From positions 124,001 through 188,000 of the forward strand of contig NZ_JAQZAN010000009.1 in the NCBI RefSeq assembly GCF_028737255.1: a DNA stretch of 64,000 nt. Reading direction: 5' to 3'. The notes below the pieces were generated by a model. That model saw only the letters and a program-made list of their open reading frames with translations, ran no database searches and was not told the DNA's origin. Shown here in pieces: positions 29,297 through 38,407 of this stretch. Source of the DNA: Actinomycetospora straminea (GTDB lineage Bacteria; Actinomycetota; Actinomycetes; Mycobacteriales; Pseudonocardiaceae). Within the stretch, counting starts at the first letter, position 1, and every line of letters begins with the position of its first letter. The position numbers and the translations under genes are program-made.

Positions 29297-30817
29297 CTAA
29301 CCGCGCCGCCCGTACAGCACGCTGACCAGGCGCGCGAGGACCGTCACGACCCAGCCGGGACGGTCGAACGTCATGACGTTGACGCTGCGGAAGCGGCGCT
29401 CGGAGATCGCCAGCGGGCGCGTGAACTCGCGCAGCCCGTCGACGCCGTGGATGCGCCCGAACCCGGAGTCGCCGACGCCCCCGAAGGGCAGGGACGGGAT
29501 GCCGGCGAAGGCGATGACGCCGTTGACCGACACCATCCCGACGCGCAGCCGCCGGGCGATCTCGTGCCCGCGGGCCTTCGCGTACACCGAGGCGCCGAGC
29601 CCGTAGCGCGAGGCGTTGGCGCGCTCGACGGCCTCGTCGATGTCGCGCACCCGGTTGACGACGACCGTCGGGCCGAAGGTCTCGTCGGTGACCGCCGAGG
29701 AGTCCTCGGGGACGTCGGCGAGCACCACGGGGTCGACGTACGGGGCGCGGACCGACTCGCGCCCGCCGACGACCGCGCGGGCGCCGCGGGTCAGCGCGTC
29801 GTCGATCTGCCCGGAGATGACGCCGAGCTGCGAGGGCATGGTGATCGGGCCGTACTGGGAGTCCGGCGCGCCGCCCGGGCGCACCTGCGCGGCGCGCGAC
29901 GCGACCCGGTCGAGCAGGTCCTCGGCCACCGCCTCCACGACGTACACGCGCTCGACGCCGACGCAGGTCTGGCCCGCGTTGGACATCGAGCCCCACACCA
30001 CGGCCGCCGCGGCGTCGTCGAGGTCGGCGTCGGCGTCGACGAGCAGCGCGTCCTTGCCGCCGCACTCGACGAGCACCGGGGTCAGCGTCTCCGCGCAGGT
30101 CGCCATGACCTTCTTGGCGGTGGCCGTCGAGCCGGTGAACGCGACCTTGTCGACGCCCGCCCGGCACAGGGCGGCGCCGGTCTCGCCCTCGCCGGTGACC
30201 AGCTGGAACACGGCGTCCTCACCGACCGCCTCGGCGAAGCTGTCGACCAGCCACTGCCCGACGCCGGGGGTGAGCTCGCTGGGCTTGAACACGACGGTGT
30301 TGCCGGCCGCGAGCGCGTAGGCGATCGAGCCCATCGGCGTGAACACCGGGTAGTTCCAGGGCCCGAGCACGCCGACGACGCCCAGCGCCGGGTACTCGAC
30401 GGTGGCCTTGTGGTTGATCATCAGCAGGCCGGCGGCGGCGTTGCGCGGCCCGAGCACCTTCTCGGCGTGCGTGGCGGCCCAGTGCAGGTGGTCGAGCGCG
30501 AGGATGCCCTCGATGCGCGCGTCGTCCATCGGCTTGCCGGTCTCGCGGCTGACGACGGCGGCGAGCTCGTCGCGGCGGCGGTCGATGAGCTGGCGCCACG
30601 CGGCGAGCTTGTGCGAGCGGCCGCGGAACCCGAGGTCGGTCCACCACCGCGCGGCCCGCCGAGCGCGGGCGACCTTCTCCTCGACCTGCGCGGGCGTGTG
30701 CCGCGGGTAGGAGGCGATGACCTCGCCGGAGCGCGGGTCGAGCGAGTCGAAGGTGTCCTGCTGACCGGCGTCCTGGCTCGTCGCGGGCACCGTGGCCGCG
30801 TCGCGGGTGCTCGTCAT
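29297..30817 (-). CDS. NAD(P)-dependent aldehyde dehydrogenase (succinate-semialdehyde type)
   Basis: 506 residues. The catalytic Cys sits in NAGQTCVGVERVYV and the general base Glu in LVECGGKDALLVD; the cofactor segment GPWNYPVFTPMGSIAYALAAGN is intact. Closest in style to mycobacterial GabD2-like enzymes, but the substrate is inferred only. A hydrophobic C-terminal tail (PGWVVTVLARLVSVLYGRRG) may peripherally anchor it. ATG 30817 follows TAGCCT by 6 nt with no Shine-Dalgarno site, so the message is likely leaderless. Confidence 0.88.
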   Translation of the reverse strand: MTSTRDAATVPATSQDAGQQDTFDSLDPRSGEVIASYPRHTPAQVEEKVARARRAARWWTDLGFRGRSHKLAAWRQLIDRRRDELAAVVSRETGKPMDDARIEGILALDHLHWAATHAEKVLGPRNAAAGLLMINHKATVEYPALGVVGVLGPWNYPVFTPMGSIAYALAAGNTVVFKPSELTPGVGQWLVDSFAEAVGEDAVFQLVTGEGETGAALCRAGVDKVAFTGSTATAKKVMATCAETLTPVLVECGGKDALLVDADADLDDAAAAVVWGSMSNAGQTCVGVERVYVVEAVAEDLLDRVASRAAQVRPGGAPDSQYGPITMPSQLGVISGQIDDALTRGARAVVGGRESVRAPYVDPVVLADVPEDSSAVTDETFGPTVVVNRVRDIDEAVERANASRYGLGASVYAKARGHEIARRLRVGMVSVNGVIAFAGIPSLPFGGVGDSGFGRIHGVDGLREFTRPLAISERRFRSVNVMTFDRPGWVVTVLARLVSVLYGRRG

Positions 30818-30823
30818 GCGTGG

Positions 30824-30829
30824 AGGCTA
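30824..30829 (-). promoter_or_regulatory. Leaderless promoter -10 of the aldehyde dehydrogenase
   Basis: TAGCCT on the minus strand, 6 nt before ATG. Confidence 0.5.
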
Positions 30830-30863
30830 CGGGTCAGTAGCGGTCAGGCGCGACTGCCGAGAA

Positions 30864-30890
30864 GTGTCAGCGACGTGCCGTCGCTGACAC
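30864..30890. terminator. Hairpin after the HIT gene
   Basis: Perfect 11-bp arms GTGTCAGCGAC and GTCGCTGACAC with a 5-nt loop, 24 bp past the HIT stop on the minus strand and upstream of the aldehyde dehydrogenase promoter. No T tract. Confidence 0.7.
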
Positions 30891-30914
30891 CCGGTGTCCG
30901 TATCGGTCCTTCGA

Positions 30915-31400
30915 TCACCCGAGGGCCGCGCGGACCCGCTCGGCGGTGGCGTCGAGGCGCCCGCGGTCCGGCCGGGTCCAGGCCGCGAGCAGGCGCAGGC
31001 CGTCGCCGCGGCGCCGCGGGATGACGTGCAGGTGGACGTGCCACACCGTCTGCCAGGCCACCGCGCCGTCGGCGAGCAGCAGGTTCACCCCGTCGGCGAG
31101 CCCCGCGGCCCGCAGCCCCGCCGCCACCCGCCGGGCCAGCGACCACACCGCCGCCCCGTCGGCGTCGTCGACCTCGGCGAGGTGTGCCACGTGCGCGCGC
31201 GGCACGACCAGCACGTGGCCCCGCGTCAGCGGCTGCAGGTCGAGGAACGCCACCGCCCGGTCGGACGTCGCGACGACGCTCGCCTCGCCCCGGCCCTCGA
31301 CGATCCGGCAGAAGACGCACTCACCGTCGACCTCGGCGGGCAGGTGCCGGCGCACCCGTCCCATCCGGCGGCCGACGGCGCGCCGCAGACGCGGGAGCAT
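30915..31400 (-). CDS. HIT-family nucleotide-binding hydrolase
   Basis: 161 residues. Zinc-type N-terminal CVFCRIVEG and the histidine-triad loop HVHLHVIPRRRGD mark an HIT protein, hydrolysing nucleoside phosphoramidates or dinucleotides. The ATG overlaps the nucS stop (TGATG), so it is cotranslated with nucS. In this subfamily the final His residues are complete, so the enzyme should be active. Substrate not readable. Confidence 0.9.
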   Translation of the reverse strand: MLPRLRRAVGRRMGRVRRHLPAEVDGECVFCRIVEGRGEASVVATSDRAVAFLDLQPLTRGHVLVVPRAHVAHLAEVDDADGAAVWSLARRVAAGLRAAGLADGVNLLLADGAVAWQTVWHVHLHVIPRRRGDGLRLLAAWTRPDRGRLDATAERVRAALG

Positions 31401-32059
31401 CAGAACAGGCGGAACTCGTCGACCTCGGCGCCGCGCAGGGCGTCGTAGTCGAGCGTGACGCAGCGGATGCCGCGGTCGGTGGCGAGCGTCCGGGCCTGCG
31501 GCTTGATCTGCTGCGCGGCGAACACCCCGGCCACCGGCGTGAGCAGCGGGTCGCGGTTGAGCAGCTCGAGGTAGCGGGTCAGCTGCTCGACGCCGTCGAT
31601 CTCCCCGCGGCGCTTGATCTCCACGGCCACCGACGCGCCGCGGTCGTCGCGGCAGAGCAGGTCGACCGGCCCGATCGCGGTGGGGTACTCGCGGCGCACG
31701 AGCGTCCAGCCCTCCCCCAGCGTCGTGACGTGCTGGGCGAGCAGTTCCTGGAGGTGGGCCTCGACGCCGTCCTTGACCAGCCCGGGGTCGACGCCGAGCT
31801 CGTGGCTGGAGTCGTGCTGGATCTCCTCGAGGGTGATCGTCAGCGTCTCGTCGGCCTTGTTCTTCACCGTCCAGATGCCCGGACTCTCGGTGAGCCAGCA
31901 CGGCGGGCTCATCCAGTTCAGCGGCTTGTAGGCCCGGTCGTCGGCGTGGACGCTGACCGACCCGTCCGCCTTGACCAGCAGCAGCCGCAGCGCGCTGGGC
32001 AGGTGCGCGGTCAGGCGGCCGTCGTAGTCGACGGTGCACCGGGCGATGACGAGACGCAC
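31400..32059 (-). CDS. nucS: Mismatch-specific endonuclease NucS (EndoMS)
   Basis: 219 residues, the usual length. Begins [21 protein letters not shown]. An N-terminal DNA-binding/dimerisation domain (1-120) contains [12 protein letters not shown], and the C-terminal RecB-like nuclease keeps the Asp in GPVDLLCRD and [15 protein letters not shown]. NucS is the actinobacterial replacement for MutS/MutL mismatch repair. GTG 32059 lies 7 nt after TACGCT, so the transcript is leaderless. Syntenic in mycobacteria (recalled as Rv1321). Confidence 0.95.
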   Translation of the reverse strand: MRLVIARCTVDYDGRLTAHLPSALRLLLVKADGSVSVHADDRAYKPLNWMSPPCWLTESPGIWTVKNKADETLTITLEEIQHDSSHELGVDPGLVKDGVEAHLQELLAQHVTTLGEGWTLVRREYPTAIGPVDLLCRDDRGASVAVEIKRRGEIDGVEQLTRYLELLNRDPLLTPVAGVFAAQQIKPQARTLATDRGIRCVTLDYDALRGAEVDEFRLF

Positions 32060-32066
32060 GGCGCCG

Positions 32067-32072
32067 AGCGTA
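32067..32072 (-). promoter_or_regulatory. nucS leaderless promoter -10
   Basis: TACGCT on the minus strand, 7 nt before GTG, within the 33-bp gap to the divergent NUDIX gene. Confidence 0.5.
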
Positions 32073-32092
32073 GGAGGGCAGGATGCGGCGCC

Positions 32093-32629
32093 GTGGAGCA
32101 CCCCGTGACCACCAGCAGCCGCGAGGTCTACGCCAACCCCTGGATGGTCCTGCGCGAGGACACCTTCCGCCGTCCCGACGGGTCCGACGGGCTGTACGGC
32201 GTGATCGACAAGCCGGACTACGCGCTGGTCGTGGCCCTCGACGGGGACCGCCTGGCCATGGTCGAGCAGTACCGCTACCCGATCGGGCTGCGGCGCTGGG
32301 AGTTCGTCCAGGGCACCGCCCCCGACCGCGCGGCGATGCCCGCCCGGGCGCTCGCCGAGCGCGAGCTCGCCGAGGAGACCGGCCTGACCGCGGCCACCTG
32401 GACCTACCTCGGGCTGCTCGACGTCGCGCCCGGCGTCTCCTCGCAGCGCGGGCGCGCCTTCCTCGCCACCGACCTCACCGCCGGCGAGCCCGACCGCGAG
32501 GACACCGAGGCGGACATGCGCTTCGCGTGGGTCACGCGCGCGGAGTTCGAGGACCGCGTGCGCAGCGGCGAGATCACCGACGCCCAGACGCTCGCCGCCT
32601 ACGCCCTGCTGCTCCTCCGCTCGCCGTAA
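32093..32629 (+). CDS. NUDIX hydrolase (ADP-ribose pyrophosphatase-like)
   Basis: 178 residues from GTG 32093 (a second GTG at 32105 is possible). The NUDIX helix reads [15 protein letters not shown] with the metal-binding REL-EE-G core, but the Glu expected near the start of the box is missing ([11 protein letters not shown]). Fold and preceding [10 protein letters not shown] resemble ADP-ribose pyrophosphatases. Substrate is uncertain. It diverges from nucS across only 33 bp, so their promoters must overlap. Confidence 0.85.
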   Translation: MEHPVTTSSREVYANPWMVLREDTFRRPDGSDGLYGVIDKPDYALVVALDGDRLAMVEQYRYPIGLRRWEFVQGTAPDRAAMPARALAERELAEETGLTAATWTYLGLLDVAPGVSSQRGRAFLATDLTAGEPDREDTEADMRFAWVTRAEFEDRVRSGEITDAQTLAAYALLLLRSP

Positions 32630-32678
32630 GTCGCCGTCCCCGGGGCGTGGATCGCCGACGGGCGGGCACAGTGGGGGC

Positions 32679-33683
32679 ATGGCGTTGGTTCGGCTCGGTC
32701 CGCTCTCGGTGCCCACGCCCGGCGAGGTGGTCGGCTGGGTCGGGGAGGTCGTCGACGTCGGCGCCCGCCTGCCCGGGCGGGTGGACGCGCTGCTCGACGA
32801 GGTGACGCGGCTGGTCGGCGTGCTCGGGCAGCTCGCCGACCGCGTCGACGGCCTGGTCGACCGCGCGGACGTCATCGTCGGGCGCGTCGACGGGGTCATG
32901 GAGCGCGTGGACGGCGTGCTCGGCGAGACCCGGCGGATCACCGAGGGCGCGAACGAGGTCGTCGGGTCGGCGCGCAGCATCACCAGCGGCGCCGAGGAGG
33001 TCGTGGGCTCCGCGCGCTCGATCACCGCGGGCGCCGAGGAGGTCGTCGGGTCCGCCCGCAAGATCACGACGGGCGCCGACGAGGTGGTCAGCTCGGCGCG
33101 CGGCATCACGAGCGGGGCCAGCGAGGTCGTCGAGTCCGCCCGGCGCATCACCAGCGGCGCGGACGAGGTGGTCGGCTCGGCGCGGTCGATCACCGCCGGC
33201 GCCGACGAGGTCGTCACCTCGGCGCGCTCGATCACGAGCGGGGCCAGCGAGGTCGTCGACTCCGCCCGCAGCATCACCAGCGGCGCCGAGGGCGTCGTCG
33301 GCGACGCCCGGGAGATCACCTCGGGCGCCCGCGACATCGTCGAGGGCGCGGGCGCCACCAGCCGCTCGGCGCAGGAGCTGCTCGACCTCTACCGCCCCAT
33401 GCTCGAGCAGGGCGCGCCGCTCGCGGGGAAGTTCATCGACGAGCTCAGCCCGGAGGAGGTCGACGCGGCGATCAAGCTCGTGGACCAGATGCCGCAGTTC
33501 ACCGAGCACATGGTCGCCGACATCATGCCGATCCTCGCGACCCTCGACCGCGTCGGACCGGACCTGCACGAGCTCCTCGACGTCACCAAGGACCTGCGCC
33601 AGGCCATCGACGGCATCCCGGGCTTCTCGTTCCTCAAGCGCCGCGGATCGCGCGGGGACGACGAGGAGGTGCTCGAGGGCTGA
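32679..33683 (+). CDS. Uncharacterised protein with ten 14-residue tandem repeats
   Basis: 334 residues. N-terminal 1-84 is helical and valine-rich ([18 protein letters not shown]). Residues 85-224 are exactly ten copies of a 14-residue unit of the type [16 protein letters not shown]-terminal domain (about 235-320, [23 protein letters not shown]) with PDLHELLDV is shared with actinobacterial proteins sometimes mislabelled as ribulose-bisphosphate carboxylase. No signal peptide or membrane helix. The unit suits a long amphipathic helix, perhaps lipid- or granule-associated (inference). CACAGT lies shortly before the ATG. Confidence 0.8.
   Translation: MALVRLGPLSVPTPGEVVGWVGEVVDVGARLPGRVDALLDEVTRLVGVLGQLADRVDGLVDRADVIVGRVDGVMERVDGVLGETRRITEGANEVVGSARSITSGAEEVVGSARSITAGAEEVVGSARKITTGADEVVSSARGITSGASEVVESARRITSGADEVVGSARSITAGADEVVTSARSITSGASEVVDSARSITSGAEGVVGDAREITSGARDIVEGAGATSRSAQELLDLYRPMLEQGAPLAGKFIDELSPEEVDAAIKLVDQMPQFTEHMVADIMPILATLDRVGPDLHELLDVTKDLRQAIDGIPGFSFLKRRGSRGDDEEVLEG
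32931..33350 (+). repeat. Ten 42-bp in-frame tandem repeats
   Basis: The DNA encodes ten uninterrupted 14-codon units; bases vary between copies mostly at third positions and at residues 2, 5, 8 and 12 of the unit. Constancy of I-T-x-G-A at the protein level shows selection on the peptide. Confidence 0.85.
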
Positions 33684-33703
33684 CCCGCCTCGAGCAGCCG
33701 GCG

Positions 33704-34390
33704 TCAGCTACCCGCGGCCCGGCGCACGATGGCGGCGACCTCGGCCGGCTGCGACACCGCCGCCGAGTGTCCGGCGTCGACGTGCACGACGGTGCCGGCG
33801 CGCCCGGCCATGGCCTCCTGGGCGAACGGCGGGATGGCCGCGTCCCGGTCGCACACGACGTAGGTGGTCGGCACGTCGTGCCAGGCGGCGCGGGTCAGCG
33901 GCTGCTCGGTGGCGGCCCGGCTCAGGAGCCCCAGGCGCCCGGCCGCCGCCGTCGCGGTCGCCTCGTCGAGGTCGTTGTAGAAGACCTCCTCCGGCGTCCG
34001 CGCGACGATGTGGGTCTCGTGGACCTCCCACCACGGCGGCGGGGTCCCGCCCACCGCGCCGAGCAGCGACTCGCCGGCGTCGAGCAAGAACGAGCACAGG
34101 TAGACGATGTGGACCACCGTGGACCCGGCGGCTTCGCTCACCGGCTGGCCGCCGTAGGAGTGCGCGACCACGACCACCGGCCCGTCGATCGCCTCCAGCG
34201 CGGCCCGCACCGTCTCGGCGTCCGCGTGCAGGTCGCCCAGCGCCTCGGGGTCGTTGCGGCAGCTGGACGGGTCGACGGTGCGCACGTCGAACCCGTCGAG
34301 CTCGGCCCGCAGCGGGTCCCAGAACCAGGAGCCGTGCCAGGCGCCGTGGACGAGGAGCAGGGTGGGCTGACGGTCCGTGGTCTGGGGCAT
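33704..34390 (-). CDS. Alpha/beta-fold hydrolase (EstC-like)
   Basis: 228 residues beginning LLLVHGAWHGSWFWDPL, with the oxyanion region HGAWHG, nucleophile Ser in VVVAHSYGGQPVS, an Asp in VVCDRDAAIPP, and the His in VDAGHSAAVSQP. This is the compact salicylate-esterase/EstC-like subfamily without a large lid. Substrate unknown. ATG 34390 follows CGGAGG. A longer frame upstream runs into the thioesterase gene and is ignored. The gene ends 20 bp from the repeat-protein gene, convergently. Confidence 0.88.
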   Translation of the reverse strand: MPQTTDRQPTLLLVHGAWHGSWFWDPLRAELDGFDVRTVDPSSCRNDPEALGDLHADAETVRAALEAIDGPVVVVAHSYGGQPVSEAAGSTVVHIVYLCSFLLDAGESLLGAVGGTPPPWWEVHETHIVARTPEEVFYNDLDEATATAAAGRLGLLSRAATEQPLTRAAWHDVPTTYVVCDRDAAIPPFAQEAMAGRAGTVVHVDAGHSAAVSQPAEVAAIVRRAAGS

Positions 34391-34506
34391 CGGTGCCTCC
34401 GGGTCGCCGACGGCGCCCGGACCGGGGTCGCCGGGTGCTCGCGGCGCTGAGCGTGGCGTCTCCGGCGTCGCCCCGGGTCGTCGGCTTCCGTCCACCGGGA
34501 GCGCGC

Positions 34507-34950
34507 TCAGCCCGGGATGACCGCCTGCGTCTGGGTCGTCCGCGCCACGAGGCGGCCGCGGTCGTCGGTGAGGTCGGTCTGCACGACGACCTGGGTACGC
34601 CCGGCGTGCACCGGCCGGGCGGTCGCCCGGACCGCCGACCCCGCCACGGCGCGGAAGAGGTGGGTGCCCGACTCCGTGGTGGCGGTCCGCGCGCCCGGCG
34701 GGAGGCCGAGGAAGGCACAGACGGCGCCGGCGGTGTCCGCGAGCGCCATCAGCGCACCGCCGTGCAGCAGCCCGCCCGCGGTGGTGTGCGCGTCGGACCA
34801 GGGCAGCACGGCGACGGTCTCGTCGGGACCGGCGGTCTCCAGGCGGATGCCGAGGCCCGCGGCGAAGGGCATGGCGGCGACGATCTCGTCGGGGGTCACG
34901 CCACGAGCCTCGGCCGTGGAGGTCTGATCGTCCATGACCCACGAGGTCAT
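34507..34950 (-). CDS. PaaI-type hotdog thioesterase
   Basis: 147 residues with one hotdog fold. The signature SDAHTTAGGLLHGGALMALADTAG holds the conserved HGG and the Asp/Thr active-site segment; GTHLFRAV precedes the second half. PaaI-like enzymes hydrolyse aryl- or acyl-CoA. ATG 34950, or ATG 34935 five codons later. It follows no CoA-ligase here, so the substrate is unknown. The alpha/beta hydrolase gene follows on the same strand after 116 bp. Confidence 0.85.
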   Translation of the reverse strand: MTSWVMDDQTSTAEARGVTPDEIVAAMPFAAGLGIRLETAGPDETVAVLPWSDAHTTAGGLLHGGALMALADTAGAVCAFLGLPPGARTATTESGTHLFRAVAGSAVRATARPVHAGRTQVVVQTDLTDDRGRLVARTTQTQAVIPG

Positions 34951-35009
34951 CGACCCGCCTACCGCGGGGCGCCCAGGCTTCCTCCCGTCACCGACCCGAG
35001 GAGGACCTC

Positions 35010-35378
35010 ATGACCGCCACCGACACCACCACGCTCGTCGACCGCTACCTCGCCGCCTGGAACGCGACCGACCCGGCTGCGCGCCGCGAGGCGATCGCCG
35101 CGGTCTTCACCCCCGACGCGCGCTACGTCGACCCGCTCGCCGACGTCCGCGGTCACGACGGCGTCGACGCGCTGATCGCCGGCGCGCAGGAGCAGTTCGC
35201 GGGCCTGGTGTTCTCGCCCGGCGACGTGCTCGACGCGCACCACGACGTCGTGCGCTTCACCTGGCACCTCGGCCCGGCCGGTGCCGAGCCCGTCGTGATC
35301 GGGTTCGACGTCGCGGAGGTCGCGGACGACGGGCGGCTGGCCCGCGTCCACGGCTTCCTCGACAAGGTCCCCGGGTGA
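35010..35378 (+). CDS. SnoaL-like/NTF2-fold protein
   Basis: 122 residues of the NTF2-like cone fold: YLAAWNATDPAARREAIAAVFTPDARYVDPL near the N-terminus and VVRFTWHLGPAG in the sheet. SnoaL-like proteins act as isomerases, cyclases or binding proteins; none can be specified. GAGGAGG precedes ATG by about 7 nt. The stop is one base from the stop of the convergent mutase gene. Confidence 0.85.
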   Translation: MTATDTTTLVDRYLAAWNATDPAARREAIAAVFTPDARYVDPLADVRGHDGVDALIAGAQEQFAGLVFSPGDVLDAHHDVVRFTWHLGPAGAEPVVIGFDVAEVADDGRLARVHGFLDKVPG

Positions 35379-35379
35379 G

Positions 35380-37410
35380 TCAGGCCCCCGCCACGGGTGC
35401 CGGCGACGGGCTGTCGAGGCCGTTGGCCTCACGGACCACGTCGACGAACTCACCCATGATCCCGGTCAGCGAGTAGGTCTTCGGCGTCACGACGCGGTGC
35501 ACGCCGAGGCGCTGGAGCTGCTCGGCGTCGTTCGGCGGGATGATCCCGCCGACGACGACCGGGATGTCGTCGGCACCCGCGCGGGCCAGGCCGTCGAGCA
35601 CCGCGGGCACGACCTCGAGGTGCGAGCCCGACAGCACCGACAGGCCCACGACGTGCACGCCCTCCTGCACCGCCGCCGCGACGATCTCGGCGGGCGTGAG
35701 GCGGATGCCCTGGTAGATGACCTCGAACCCGGCGTCGCGCGCCCGCACCGCGATCTGCTCGGCGCCGTTCGAGTGCCCGTCGAGGCCCGGCTTGCCGACG
35801 AGCATGCGCAGCGACGACGTGCCCATCTCCTCGGCGGTCTGCCGCACGCGGGCCCGCACCGCCGCGAGCTCCTCGGGTGCCTCGCCCGAGCCCGAGGACG
35901 CCGCGGACACCCCGGTCGGCGCGCGGTAGGAGCCGAAGACGTCGCGCAGCGCCGCCGCCCACTCCCCCGTCGTCACGCCGGCCTTGGCGCACGCGAGCGT
36001 GGCGTCCATGAGGTTCTCGTCGGTCGAGGCGGCCTCGCGCAGGCGGGCAAGCGCGGCGTCGGCGGCCTCCTGGTCGCGGTCCGCGCGCCACTCCGCCACC
36101 GCGCGGGCTGCCTCCTCCTCCACCGACTTCTCGACGGTGAAGATCGCCTCGGCGCCCTCGGCCTGCAGGGGGCTGGGCTCGGTCGAGGTGAACTTGTTGA
36201 CCCCGACGACCACGTCCTCGCCGGACTCGAGCCGCATCCGGCGCTGCGCGAGCGACGACACGAGCTGCGACTTCATGTAGCCCGAGTCGACGGCCGGCAC
36301 CGCGCCGCCCATCTCGGCGACCTTGGCCATCTCCGCCCGGGCGCCCTCGACGATCGCCGCGGTCTTGGCCTCCATCACGTGGGACCCGGCGAAGATGTCG
36401 TCGTGGTCGAGCAGGTCGGTCTCGTAGGCCAGCACCTGCTGCATCCGCAGCGCCCACTGCTGGTCCCACGGCCGCGGCAGGCCCAGCGCCTCGTTCCACG
36501 CCGGCAGCTGCACCGCGCGCGCCCGGGCGTCGCGCGACAGCGTCACCGCGAGCATCTCGAGCACGATGCGCTGCACGTTGTTCTCGGGCTGGGCCTCGGT
36601 GAGCCCGAGCGAGTTGACCTGCACGCCGTAGCGGAACCGGCGCATCTTCGCGTCCTCGACGCCGTAGCGCTCCCGGCACAGCTCGTCCCAGAGCTGCGAG
36701 AACGCGCGCAGCTTCGCGATCTCCTCGATGAAGTGCAGGCCCGCGTTGACGAAGAACGAGATGCGCCCGACGACCTGCCCGAAGTCCTCCGGCGGCACCT
36801 GGCCCGAGTCGCGCACCGCGTCGAGCACGGCGATCGCCGTCGACAGCGTGTACGCGACCTCCTGCGTCGGCGTCGCCCCGGCCTCCTGCAGGTGGTAGCT
36901 GCAGATGTTGATCGGGTTCCACTTGGGGACGTTCGTGTAGGTCCAGGCGATCATGTCGGTGATCAGCCGGACGCTCGGCGCGGGCGGGAACGCGTAGGTC
37001 CCGCGCGAGAGGTACTCCTTGACGATGTCGTTCTGCGTCGTGCCCGCGAGCGACGCGCGGTCGGCGCCGTGCTCATCGGCGACGGTGACGTAGAGCGCGA
37101 GCATCCACATCGCCGTCGCGTTGATCGTCATCGAGGTGTTGGCCTCGTTGAGGGGGATCCCGTCGAACAGCGCCCGCATGTCCCCGACGTGCGACACCGG
37201 CACGCCGACCTTGCCGACCTCGCCCTTCGCGAGCTCGTGGTCGGGGTCGTAGCCGGTCTGCGTGGGCAGGTCGAAGGCCACCGAGAGGCCGGTCTGGCCC
37301 TTCTCCAGGTTGCGCCGGTAGAGCTCGTTCGACGCGCGCGCCGACGAGTGGCCGGCGTAGGTCCGCATGACCCAGGGCCGGTCGCGGGCGTCGTCGCTGG
37401 GGTAGGGCAC
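35380..37410 (-). CDS. ecm: Ethylmalonyl-CoA mutase-type B12 enzyme (MeaA/Ecm)
   Basis: 676 residues from GTG 37410, which has GCGGAGG 7 nt upstream; GTG 37437 is a weaker alternative. The mutase barrel opens RPWVMRTYAGHSSARASNELY and continues GLSVAFDLPTQTGYD. The C-terminal cobalamin domain (about 530-660) has the DxHxxG motif in DGHSNGAEQIA. MeaA-type architecture (single chain) converts ethylmalonyl-CoA to methylsuccinyl-CoA, rather than methylmalonyl-CoA to succinyl-CoA. Together with ccr, epimerase, meaB and the adenosyltransferase it supports an ethylmalonyl-CoA pathway. Confidence 0.9.
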   Translation of the reverse strand: MPYPSDDARDRPWVMRTYAGHSSARASNELYRRNLEKGQTGLSVAFDLPTQTGYDPDHELAKGEVGKVGVPVSHVGDMRALFDGIPLNEANTSMTINATAMWMLALYVTVADEHGADRASLAGTTQNDIVKEYLSRGTYAFPPAPSVRLITDMIAWTYTNVPKWNPINICSYHLQEAGATPTQEVAYTLSTAIAVLDAVRDSGQVPPEDFGQVVGRISFFVNAGLHFIEEIAKLRAFSQLWDELCRERYGVEDAKMRRFRYGVQVNSLGLTEAQPENNVQRIVLEMLAVTLSRDARARAVQLPAWNEALGLPRPWDQQWALRMQQVLAYETDLLDHDDIFAGSHVMEAKTAAIVEGARAEMAKVAEMGGAVPAVDSGYMKSQLVSSLAQRRMRLESGEDVVVGVNKFTSTEPSPLQAEGAEAIFTVEKSVEEEAARAVAEWRADRDQEAADAALARLREAASTDENLMDATLACAKAGVTTGEWAAALRDVFGSYRAPTGVSAASSGSGEAPEELAAVRARVRQTAEEMGTSSLRMLVGKPGLDGHSNGAEQIAVRARDAGFEVIYQGIRLTPAEIVAAAVQEGVHVVGLSVLSGSHLEVVPAVLDGLARAGADDIPVVVGGIIPPNDAEQLQRLGVHRVVTPKTYSLTGIMGEFVDVVREANGLDSPSPAPVAGA

Positions 37411-37561
37411 GTCGGTACCTCCGCTGCGCTTCGTCACCTGGCGATGACCCGCTGATGTTACCGACGGGTCCGGGCGACGGAATCGCGTGCGGGATGCCGT
37501 GGCCCACAGGATCGGTCAGGAAGGACGGGCGCGAACGGTCCGGAAGGAGGACGATGGGCGC

Positions 37562-37858
37562 ATGGTCGGCTCCATCGGCGAGATCCTCACCGCCATCGCG
37601 ATGGTGATCCTCCTCGTGGGCCTGCTGCGCTACACCTTCGGCCGCGGGCCCCAGGGCGCGCTGCCCGACGAGCACGGCGACCTCGGCCTGCTCGAGACCG
37701 TCGCGGTGGTGCCCACGCGCGAGGCCGCCGACGTGCTCGTCGCGAAGCTCGCGCGGGAGAAGGTGCGGGTCACGGTCAGCCACGGCGAGGAGGGCTGGCG
37801 CCTGCTCGCCTTCCCGTCCGACGCCGACGACGCCCGCGTGGTGCTGCGCCAGTCCTGA
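37562..37858 (+). CDS. Small membrane protein with cytosolic domain
   Basis: 98 residues from ATG 37562. One membrane helix at about 6-23 (IGEILTAIAMVILLVGLL) is followed by a compact domain of about 65 residues with ETVAVVPTREAADVLVAKLAREKVRVTV and VSHGEEGWRLLAFPSDADDARVVL, whose pattern suggests a small alpha/beta fold. No family recognised. GGAGG lies about 13 nt before ATG, further than usual; GACGAT 6 nt before ATG may instead be a -10. Confidence 0.65.
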   Translation: MVGSIGEILTAIAMVILLVGLLRYTFGRGPQGALPDEHGDLGLLETVAVVPTREAADVLVAKLAREKVRVTVSHGEEGWRLLAFPSDADDARVVLRQS

Positions 37859-37883
37859 GAGACGGGCCACCGGGGTGGCGCCG

Positions 37884-37911
37884 CCCGCGGCCACGGCCGA
37901 GCCGTGCGGGC
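37884..37911. terminator. GC-rich hairpin after the small membrane protein gene
   Basis: CACGGC (37892-37897) pairs with GCCGTG (37901-37906), extended by GCCCG/CGGGC with a bulge. No T tract. The remaining part of the 195-bp gap shows only the next ribosome site. Confidence 0.35.
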
Positions 37912-38053
37912 CGTCCTCGGTCCGCCCACCCCGCCGTCGATGCTGCGCGCGTCCGACCACGCGGGCCGGGCATGTCGATCTGCGCCGTCCGGGAACCCGG
38001 CGGGCCCGCCACACGGAACACGGGGACCAGGACACCTTCGAGGAGGTCGGACC

Positions 38054-38209
38054 ATGACCCAGCCCGGGGAGAACGCCCCCCGCCCCACCGCCGACGAGCC
38101 CGAGGAGGGCGCCCGCCGCGACGTCAACCCGGACCTGCACGGCCAGGCGCGCGAGGCCGAGGAGAAGATGCGCTCGGACGACCCGGACGCCACGCCGGGC
38201 GGTGGCTGA
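38054..38209 (+). CDS. 51-residue hydrophilic protein, unknown
   Basis: 51 residues, charged and Pro/Gly-rich, with DVNPDLHGQAREAEEKMRSDD as its only distinctive part. No signal peptide or membrane helix; probably disordered. Supported as a gene by AGGAGG 7 nt before the ATG and by codon-like composition; no family recognised. The 198 bp between it and the P450 gene holds only GC-rich sequence without a clear signal. Confidence 0.55.
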   Translation: MTQPGENAPRPTADEPEEGARRDVNPDLHGQAREAEEKMRSDDPDATPGGG

Positions 38210-38407
38210 CCCACGACGACGCGCACCGGCCCTGGGCCGTGTGCCCGGGGCGGTGTGCGCCGGGCGCCGTGCGTCGCGGGCCCGGTACACGCGGGCGCCG
38301 GGCCGGCGCGAGCTGGGCCGGCACGCGTGAGCCCGCAGGACCGACGGGTAGCACCAGGACGGTTGACGCCCCAGCCGCCCGCACCCACGGCTCCCGGGAG
38401 GCTCCCC

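Noticed and set aside
32931-33350. Possible CRISPR or satellite array (42-bp period)
   Set aside because: Units are contiguous, in frame, vary at third codon positions and have no spacers; they encode peptide repeats.
22244-37470. Shared CGGTAAC-like motif before meaB, mce, ccr and ecm as a pathway regulon
   Set aside because: The motif is just the -10 region with GGTA in front, and the same occurs before unrelated genes such as the DivIVA-like one.
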